This document shows, piece by piece, positions 56,391 through 64,000 of a stretch of DNA of 64,000 bases. The translations under genes and the position numbers were made by a program. The notes below the pieces were generated by a model, which saw nothing but the letters and a program-made list of their open reading frames with translations, had not been told where the DNA came from and ran no database searches. The stretch comes from Gracilaria domingensis (Eukaryota > Rhodophyta > Florideophyceae > Gracilariales > Gracilariaceae): the NCBI GenBank assembly GCA_022539475.1, contig VCMS01000183.1, positions 62,001-126,000 on the forward strand, read 5' to 3'. Position 1 is the first letter of the stretch; every line of letters begins with the position of its first letter.

Positions 56391-57633
56391 ATTGGATGTT
56401 AGAGAACTGCCTGACATTAGACCAAGTAACGCCAAGTTTTTAAACAAACTGTTAAACTTCTGTGTGTTTAAAATTAGTATTTGTTCTCAAAGAGTGTTTA
56501 GTTTTCGAAAAATTTACACCAAACTGATTTCTTTTTGGCTTCATTTAAGCAAACTTTTAATTAATTTTAAAACGTCATATATGGAACAATAGCCTCTAAT
56601 ACCCTATCGAACAAATAGAACTCACATGTGAATGAAAGAATAAAAATGTAACGTTCTGCGTTATTGAAAGAAGTACACTAGAATTAGTTCTTGGCAACGC
56701 TTGGATACTCTGCATTACATTTTATTCGTGGTTTTTTATTATAGCTCGCTTTTAAAAGCACTGACTCAACTACTATTAAAATATAGTGTAACGACAGCCT
56801 TGCTTTTTCTTTCCTCTGAAGCACTAGCAGTCTTCATTTTTGTTACTGCCACAGCCAGACCCATCGCATACCAACTTTTTAATCGTAATGGCTACGTGAA
56901 CGATTTAATTTTTATTTTGTCTTAAAGCATACTGTATCAACGTTTTATTGCAAAGGTTTGCGAGGTTTTCCTTGGAGTAACTTGCTTCTCAAAGCATTGA
57001 TTGTCGACATACTATCAAAACAAACTCATTTTGTAGACATAGAAGCCAATCTTAACGCTAAAGATACAGTCAAAATTTCCAATTAAAATGATTCCTTAAA
57101 TAAACATCTTTTTCGTAGCATTTTTGTATGCTTGTTAGACAATTTATGCCTTAAATTTATGTTTGAAATATTCATAAGTCTTCGGGCAACGTCAAACGAA
57201 ACGTTGTGCTGATCCTACTACTTTCTTGACAAAGAGTCAGCAACTTTATTCTACTTTTTTTTAAGTATTTGATTTTATAATCAAATTCAGGCATGAATCC
57301 CCTCTATATCGCTTGCCTTTCTGATAGCGTTTTCTCGTTCTTTGTGGTATAACCTTTCGTTGCGAGCTGTCAGCAGGGAGCGCCGTGTGGGCTCAACCCT
57401 GTGGAGGTTGAAACACGTGGCACCTAATAGGTCGGCAGCATCCACCGTTGCCTACAGTGCACGGTGACCAAGTGGTAAATACTCCCGCACTGGTGTGCAG
57501 CGAACACGCACTACTCTTGTAGTTAGCAAAACTAGTAGTAGGACGACTTAACTTACCAATTGGTGACTGTAGAACCGAACTGGTATCATTTTAGCCTAGT
57601 TTGTGCTTGACTTTACCATTGCGTGGAAGGTCG

Positions 57634-57735
57634 GCATTTCGGGGGTTTAGTACCCCCGAGCACCCCTCCGGCTCTCACGGGCCTTATTCCACGTGGGCTA
57701 CCGGGAGGTGCATTTGTGGTGCACCACCCCGGCCA
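57634..57735. repeat. two adjacent hairpins in a GC-rich patch
   Basis: CGGGGGT/ACCCCCG around TTAGT (about 57639-57657) and GGTGCA/TGCACC around TTTGTGG (about 57705-57726), within AT-rich surroundings. Confidence 0.45.
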
Positions 57736-59100
57736 AATATCTACACCACCTAGTAAATATTAATTCTAAATTAACAAAAATAAACGAATTAGTCCTTGCC
57801 TTGTGCCCACCGGCACGTCCCAAGTAGTTCAGTAGACACACGTGCTCAAAGGCTCGTGACGTCACCATGGGGTCAAGCAGAGCTCCCACCGACCGGGCGC
57901 ACTATTCTACATGTTTCTGAATGTTTTGGAGAGTGGTATCCATTGAAATATAATTCTTGATTCACATAAATATGATGACGATGCTTTGAGAGCAAACAAA
58001 ATATTCATTAATTAACGGTCATGTGTAGAATATTCTTGTTGTGCACTAGATATTCTTCATGAAACCAATGCAACTGTTTGGCTTTTGTTTTCAACTTGGT
58101 GTGTACGAACTGTACAAATGCCAGTTGTGTTATGCAAAAACTCAGAGATAGAAAAGAACCCGCAAAAACGGTTCAAACCCTCTCTCAAAAAGTGAGCACA
58201 GCAGTAGAGCATCCTCACGAGATAAAACGGCAAAGACGGGCGTAAATTTCGAGTTAACCCTTCCTGATGTCAAAAAGAGCATGACACAAAGAAAAGACGT
58301 ACGGGGATACAAGGACAACGATAGCGTCAGCACTTGACGTCAACATGACAGACGAAAACACTCACGAGAGTAAGGAGACACGAGTAGAGCGGTGGTGGAC
58401 CACGAGAATGGGAAAATGCACGAACAGTACAAAAAAGCGCGTAAAGCGATATTCGTGTAACACGGCGAGATCCACGAAACTCACACACAGAAGTAAACGC
58501 GCATGATTTGGAGTGCTGTTTACAATGCCATTACGCGAATACTACTTTCTAGGCACGGCCAGAGCTCTCCGCAAAGAGTGTACTAAACATTAAGAGTGGA
58601 AAGTTAGAGCTGTACAATCGGTTGGTTCGCTTACCTTCCCGACAATGGGTGCAGATCGACCTGCTTCATAGTGTAAAGTGCCAACCCACTGTCAAATAGT
58701 ATAGTGAAAATATCTAAAGTACCCCAACTAATAGTTAAACACTTCCCACACGCGGGTGACTGGCCGGCAATGCTGCGCAAGTCTTCTAGATCCACTCCAG
58801 TGTATACTCCGTCCAAGAGTTAGTCTTCCACATCAGCGTATAATTTGAGAGACCATCTCCTGCATCTCGGCGTACGTTATGAACTGCACGAGCAGTAAAG
58901 TACCCGCAAATAGCGATGCACTACATCTCTCTCCTAAAGCGCGAGCTCACAGCGAAAGCGAGCACGAGGACTTCCGCGCAGCGAAATAAGTAGGCAACAG
59001 GACAATTGGCGATCCCAGTTCCCCTCGCATTCCTCGTCAAAGAGTAGTCGTACCTACAATAAGAACTTCTCGTACGTTCTCTGGAGATCTTCCTCCTGCA

Positions 59101-61250
59101 TCTGCAGCGTTTCCTTCTTCTCAATCGAACTCGTAGGACCATTCAGCACACGCTGTTTTGTCGAACCCCAATCAGGGCAACGGGAACAATTCCCAACAAG
59201 CCCAAGGCGATCCTTCTCAACCCTACTTCGCGGGCTTTCGACAACCGGCGCAGCCGTTTGTCCCTTTTCAACAGGCTCCTATTAATCAGGGCGCTTCTCC
59301 CTAATACGGGTGTTTAGCAGCCTCAACCGCCTCTTCATTGGAATTGGATAGCTCCCGCGCCGGCATTGATACGGATGTTTAACACAATGCTGGGGCTTGG
59401 GCCCTCAATGGGCGTTTCAGAACGTGGATCCACGGCGCAGTCCGGAAGCGTTCCGGCGTGTACCGTGGTTTAGTACAAATTCTGGTATGCATGAGCAGGG
59501 TTGAGAGCTCACTACCATTGATCTGTAGTCAGAGCCTCTCTTTCTTCACTTATGTAGGCGCGCGTCTGCTTTGGCGGAGGAGCTAGGTGCAGCACTGTCC
59601 GTCACAATATTTCGCATGCTTCAGCCTACTTGTTCGCATGTGCAGTAGATCACTCTTCTAAATAAATTATCTAATAACGCAAATGCACAGATTCAGATCC
59701 AGTTGCCTCCTCGCAGATATGTCCATGAGGTCACATCATCCGAGGACTTCATGCTTGACCATTTCTACTGCCATTTTATCTCGCCTTCATCAAATATTAC
59801 GACTGGTTTCACCCCCAAGCCGTCATAATTAGGCCCCTCGATGAGGCGTGAGCCAACGGAAGCGGTCATCTGCCAGCCGAAGTGCACGTATGGATGAAGG
59901 AGACTAGCAGTACCGCGTCGCTGTACTCTCTCAGATGATCATCCACCAGCGTGGTGAGTCTCACAACTCCGCGCGAGCGGGTCTGATCCGTCTCGCACAT
60001 ATGCGGATGTACCGAAAATTTTTGGAACGGCCGATACCAACGTAATTCCGTTTTGACGTCGCCTTCTACCGAAGTTTCGGAGAGTTCCCATACGGGGAGA
60101 ACCTTGCCCGGATACCTGGTGTGGTCGAGGGTTACCGAAACGTCACCACTGGCCAGGAGCTTTTGTATTAGACACGTCCGCTTCTACGTGCTGAATTCCG
60201 ATACCTCCCGCACCGACCGCGGTATGACTTCCTTCAGGAAATGATCTGCGATGAAAGGCGAGGGCGCTCCCACTGGGAGTATATGGTACCGTACCAGAAC
60301 TCGGAAGCAAACCGGATTAGACCGCGTCACATGCGAGGACGGTACGTCCCACTCCCATTTGTGTGGGCGTCACTCGACGTCTGCCGGCGGTGCTATGTCA
60401 AGCTGCCCCCGTGCTTGACTTACATCAGCAGTAGGCTGGTAACGGACCCGTTCAGAGGATGGTGGGCCGTCGCGATGACGGAGTGGGACGCGCGAACTGC
60501 GGTATTCACCCTTCACGAGGCGTACGACCAGTATTGACTATGACATCTTCCCCCGCGATTGCGGCAAGCCATCTGAGGACTGGACTTGACACTCTCTGGA
60601 GAAGGTAACGGAAACCTCTCCCAGTTGATGAGCCTCTTCACAGTGATTGACGCTATCGACTGGAATCAGGTAACCCCGCGCAAAGCCGTCGTCGCGATCG
60701 AGATCTTTCGGTTGACCGGTCACCAGGTTGCAGGTCCCCGTTACCGGGTGATTACGTGTTCTACAACTTGTGTTCATGCACCATCATCACAGAGGTGAAA
60801 GCGCAAACCCTGCGTACGACAGAGCGAGTCATTCCTCCCGGGCATCCGACCAGTTTCATACTCACAGATGATTTCTTCTACCAGATTGGGGATCAAAAAA
60901 CCTGATGTTTGAAGATGGTTCAAACGAGTATGTCTTTGGAAGCGACGGGGCTCCGATGGTGAAGGAATTTTCTGCTTCTGCAGTGGCTGGCACTTCGTCA
61001 TGCCCCGCTCCTGCGGTTACAGCGATGGCAACGGCTCCAATAGTTCCCGCTCCTGCGGTTACTGCCCCTGTACGGGTGGTTTCTGCTCCTGTGACGGTCG
61101 TTCCCGCTTCAGCAGTTGCGGCACCGGATGCGCCGAGTGAAGCCGCCAACGCGGAGGTGACTGACGCTACCGGGGCTGCAGTGAGTGCTCACTTCCTCAG
61201 CTCTGCTGGTGCTCTCGACATGGCGTCCGGAGACATCACCTAGATGCAAG
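59101..61250 (+). pseudogene. decayed coding-like stretch, family unknown
   Basis: Plus-strand frames give long protein-like runs that are interrupted repeatedly: a Gln/Pro/Asn-rich part (NPNQGNGNNSQQAQG, about 59165), a part with ALAEELGAALSVTIFRMLQ (about 59570), RSFGEFPYGENLARIPGVVE (about 60070), a 99-codon frame at 60241-60537 with WEYMVPYQN and PFRGWWAVAMTEWDAR, and an Ala/Pro/Val-rich tail with APVT-type units (60905-61243). Consistent codon character over 2 kb on one strand suggests one former gene or element of at least 700 codons. I cannot name a family; an old mobile or virus-like element and a host gene are both possible. Confidence 0.35.
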
Positions 61251-61642
61251 AGGCTTTCCAGTTTAAGCTGGGCGGCTGTCCGAGTTAGTCAGGTGGAATC
61301 TCGAACTAAAGGTTCCTAGTGGTACGCAATAACTTTTCGATTGAAGGAGTTCGACTAGCTATCTCCCTAGTAGATGTGTTTCCAGTAAAAATGTGTTTTC
61401 TCCTACTTCAAAATGTTTTTCTCTTTCTTCAAGGTTCTTTTTCCCTTTTCCAAGTCTTCTTTCCGTTTGAAAAGGTGTATTCGTTAACCTCTCCCTTCTG
61501 GGGTAACATCTTTCTCGCGGCGATCGTTAACTCCTCATCACGAGTGTATCATCTCTTCAGAGTTCCTTTTACTCCTTATGAGTCTTATCTTCTATCTCTT
61601 CCCTTCTTAGGGCGACAGCAATGTTCTTCTTTAACTATCCCC
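61251..61642. other. pyrimidine-rich spacer between convergent frames
   Basis: T/C-rich on the plus strand; the open frame here encodes an implausible Phe/Leu-rich product and is probably not coding. Confidence 0.4.
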
Positions 61643-61797
61643 TTAACGAGTGTATTTCCACGAATGCGATAAGGTACTGTACTCCTCCGGAGTTCGCTGG
61701 GCTCCCTCGAGAGAGGTTAATAGTCTACCAACCAGGGTGGGTGGTACGACCGTGCGGCGCACGTGACAAATCCCGTGACAGCGGTCAGAGGGTGCAG

Positions 61798-61828
61798 TTC
61801 GTTTCATCGCGATTTTCGATGAAACGAA
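61798..61828. repeat. perfect hairpin, 12-bp arms
   Basis: TTCGTTTCATCG at 61798-61809 and CGATGAAACGAA at 61817-61828 around a 7-base loop. Confidence 0.75.
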
Positions 61829-62101
61829 TGAGAGGCTACCCGACCATTGCTCGGTGCAAATTGAGTGGAAGCGTAGTAGCCGTACTTCCGCGACACTGCA
61901 CGATCTTTGATCAAGGTACATGTTCCACCGGTTCATCCGTGTCTTTTGACGGCGGATAGCCGAACCAACGGACTTGTACTGCTTGTACCCTTTGGGGTGT
62001 GTCTTGTGTCTATGTCTCTCGATGTGGTCCATGACGAACTCCTTCCAGTAAACCTCTCTTGTTTCATCACATTCTGAAGAGTTCCCGGCACGCTGTGGCG
62101 G

Positions 62102-62155
62102 TTCGTTATGCGGAAAACCAACGGGTTTAAAACCGTTGAATCGCCGCATAACGAA
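62102..62155. repeat. double-stem hairpin
   Basis: Outer arms TTCGTTATGCGG (62102-62113) and CCGCATAACGAA (62144-62155) are exact complements; an inner stem CAACGG/CCGTTG (62119-62124, 62133-62138) sits inside. Confidence 0.75.
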
Positions 62156-62867
62156 TCGTTTGTTGTGCCCTTTCAACGACTTTGGCGGCTCTAGAGTCCT
62201 CTGCTGAGGGTTTTCCATCGCATTGCGGGGTTCCTCTAACAGTTTCTTCGTTGTTGCGGGCACTCGAACAGCTCGCTTGGTATTAACTTCCCGTGTTGAC
62301 AGTGTGTGTGAACTCGGCGGCGGATTTCTTACCACGGCACGTGCCGGTTCACGTTATTTACTGGAACGGCTCATGGCCGCGGCGCTTCCGGTTCCTTGAG
62401 GGGGGTTACTAAGCCCACTGAGTGGTGTAACGAGCTCGTCACCTGAAATGCGGTGCACACGTGCCCCTGCCTTGGCAGCGTGCGTTTTCCCTAAATTAAG
62501 GCTGTGATCCGACTGTCCACTAATGTGTGCGCCGCCATGACTTAATGAACCGTCATGACGTGCACTTAACGACTTCCCCACGGATAGTTGTAACGGCACT
62601 GCGCCTCTACTTGACCCGGGGTGCGAGTTCTCCGCTTCAGCAAGCGTCTTTCCTCCTTTCTGTTGCGCAGTGTCGGTGATACCGGGATCAACCGTGACTG
62701 ACGTTCTTCGCGCATGCGTAGGCGGTTTGCGGCGTACGTCGGCATCGGTTTGCAGCTTCGCCCCCTCCGGAATACTCCGTGTTGAAGCATCCGGCGTTGC
62801 CGTAGCCATGCTTTGCAGATAAATCGGGTGATCATAGTCTACTTCCGGCATTGCCGAGGGAACGTCA

Positions 62868-63321
62868 CCCCAGAGAGGTAAAGTGATGCGCATTGGATAT
62901 CCATCAGATGAAAGTTTGGGACACTTATGGGATATCATTTGCACATCTTCTGCGCATCCAGGATATCCGGATGATGTGCTGGGGTAACACCTTAGATGTC
63001 TTTAAATGATGTGCCTTTGATCTTTCTTTGATGCACAAAACCTGTTCAAAAGATAATCAAATGATGCACGACAGTAGGTCCATTAGATGTCTCGAAATCT
63101 AAGGCGCATTACTTGGACATCACAAAATCCATTGGACATCTCTTCGTACATCACATGCACATCGGGTGCTTATCAATCGTTTATCTTTGATGCATCATAT
63201 GTAGATCATTCACGTGCATCATATGGACATCTAAAGGAGATCAAATAAACATCTTTAGAGCTCGTAATTCTAATGCCGGTCATCTGAGGAACAGCAATTA
63301 GACATCAGTTCACCTCTCTGG
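62868..63321. mobile_element. 454-bp miniature inverted-repeat element, copy 1
   Basis: It starts CCCCAGAGAGGTAAAGTGAT and ends with the near-complement TCACCTCTCTGGCG. The inside is dense with GGACATC/GATGTCC and CATCATATG words. No coding capacity of its own. It is inserted at the 5' end of the minus-strand frame at 61643-62860. Target duplication not clear. Confidence 0.65.
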
Positions 63322-63360
63322 CGCTCTTGTGAGAGTTCGTTTCGCGTCCTGCCTCCGTAC

Positions 63361-63814
63361 CCTGTGAGATAAAGTGATGCGCAATGGATGTCCATCAGAT
63401 GAAAAATTGGTACATCTGTGTGAAATCTGTTGGATATCTTCTCCGCATCCAGGATATCCGAATGATATGCCGTGGTACCCCGTTGGATGCGCCCAACTAA
63501 TGCCCTCTACACGTCATTTGGATTTACAGAAACGTTTCCGAAGATACTCATATGATGCGCGAAGATATGTCCCATGGATGTCCGGATATTCGCTCTGCAT
63601 CACTTGGGTATCAATAAATCAAATGGACATCTCTTCGTACATCATATGCGTATCAGGCGGTTATCGTTTGTATATACTTCATGCATCATCTAAGCATCAT
63701 TTACATACATCATATGGACATCTTAAGGAGATCAAATGGACATCTTCAGGTTTCGAAATTCTAATATGGGTTATCTGAGGGATATCATCCGGACATCAAT
63801 TCACCTCTCTGGGG
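63361..63814. mobile_element. 454-bp miniature inverted-repeat element, copy 2
   Basis: Same length and organisation as copy 1, in the same orientation, 39 bases further on (AAAGTGATGCGCAATGGATG at its start, TCACCTCTCTGGGG at its end). The right end of copy 2 and left end of copy 1 are the best-matching inverted pair. Confidence 0.65.
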
Positions 63815-64000
63815 TATGGCGGTGCGTGCATATTCCTGCGACAATCCCCCAGACGGGTGAGCATTACCAGTATCCCGGAACAACCTCGACTCCGTTCGTT
63901 GCGTGCGGTGTCCTTCAGAAAGGTCGCGACCCTTCACCGAAGATTGCGTCCCTCCGCAGGGATCTGCGTGACAGCGACCGACTGTGGCGCATTCATTGGG
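63815..64000 (-). other. flank of the inverted-repeat elements, possibly the displaced 5' end of the minus-strand gene
   Basis: A minus frame starting MNAPQSVAVTQIPAEGRNL at 63996 is protein-like but short and interrupted; the window ends here. Confidence 0.25.

Larger units (their letters stand above)
55021..59100. other. AT-rich intergenic region, no gene recognised
   Basis: Only short frames without motifs. It contains the TTCGCGAA palindromes (55529-55939), the third palindromic module (56365) and a hairpin-rich block (57360-57740). 58140-58480 has a moderately protein-like plus frame but no family. Confidence 0.5.
61643..62860 (-). pseudogene. unrecognised basic protein, start displaced by an inverted-repeat element
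   Basis: A minus-strand frame runs from MPEVDYDHPIYLQSMATATP (62852) through Ser/Pro/Thr-rich sequence to a basic C-terminal half (NKRFVMRRFNGFKPVGFPHN, DHIERHRHKTHPKGYKQYK) ending at 61643, about 400 codons with one in-frame interruption. No family is recognised. The frame extends 5' into the 454-bp inverted-repeat element at 62868, so the original start is upstream of that insertion or lost. Two strong hairpins lie in its coding sequence. It converges with the decayed stretch at 59.1-61.25 kb and may belong to the same former element. Confidence 0.4.

Noticed and set aside
58120-58170. SEIEKNPQKR, similar to the D.E.NPGP 2A-type motif at the start of some LINE proteins
   Set aside because: The essential NPGP is absent and no LINE domain follows.
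61319-61672. 117-codon Phe/Leu-rich plus frame resembling a membrane protein
   Set aside because: The hydrophobicity follows from a T/C-rich tract; no start context or helix pattern supports it.

Overview
This window looks like nuclear DNA of a small-genome, element-rich eukaryote. Gene density is low and reading frames are long and mostly uninterrupted. The one intron that can be placed precisely is a short spliceosomal intron with GTAAGT, TACTAAC and CAG signals. TATA-like boxes and AATAAA signals lie near genes, and LTR, LINE and DNA elements fill much of the space. The host genes (SLC6-type transporter, Rad5-like SNF2 helicase, FkbM-type methyltransferase, secreted GCC2/GCC3-like cysteine-rich proteins) would fit a red alga, but this assignment is an inference with low confidence. 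I see no tRNA, rRNA, CRISPR array or bacterial operon.

Layout. 0-2 kb: a pogo-type DNA transposon (88-1903) whose transposase has lost its catalytic middle. 2-8 kb: a small secreted Cys-rich protein (3915-4379), a decayed SLC6 transporter (minus, 6250-4884) and an uncharacterised Ser/Pro-rich protein with a C-terminal CxxC..H..C motif (minus, 7495-6323). 8.3-11.6 kb: a Harbinger-like DNA transposon carrying a 930-bp miniature LTR element (9828-10757, target duplication GCCAT) inside its transposase. 14-24 kb: a Rad5-like SNF2 helicase gene split by a very young copia element (14851-21095); the host reading frame resumes exactly in register on the far side. 24-26 kb: an old copia fragment and a 5'-truncated LINE copy with a 14-bp target duplication.

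26.5-34 kb is a host gene island: two GCC2/GCC3-like secreted proteins, one spliced secreted protein with Dickkopf-like Cys spacing, a 57-codon candidate secreted peptide (minus, 27910-27737) and an FkbM-type methyltransferase piece broken by a 17-bp tandem duplication. 36.6-43.7 kb: a broken Ty3-type element that carries two separate pairs of internally duplicated modules of unknown function. 45.8-53.9 kb: an older, broken copia relative with a 2.4-kb DNA transposon (40-bp inverted repeats, DUF7869-like DDE transposase) nested in it. 54-55 kb: a SANT/Myb plus coiled-coil protein of the kind that accompanies Harbinger transposases.

55-64 kb is AT-rich DNA with TTCGCGAA palindromes, then a long unrecognised stretch of decayed coding-like sequence, an unrecognised basic protein whose reading frame contains two strong hairpins, and two tandem 454-bp miniature inverted-repeat elements.

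The host genes here do not form a pathway. What links them is secretion (the Cys-rich cluster) and repeated damage by mobile elements. Several otherwise open genes carry one in-frame stop, which most simply means recent inactivation.
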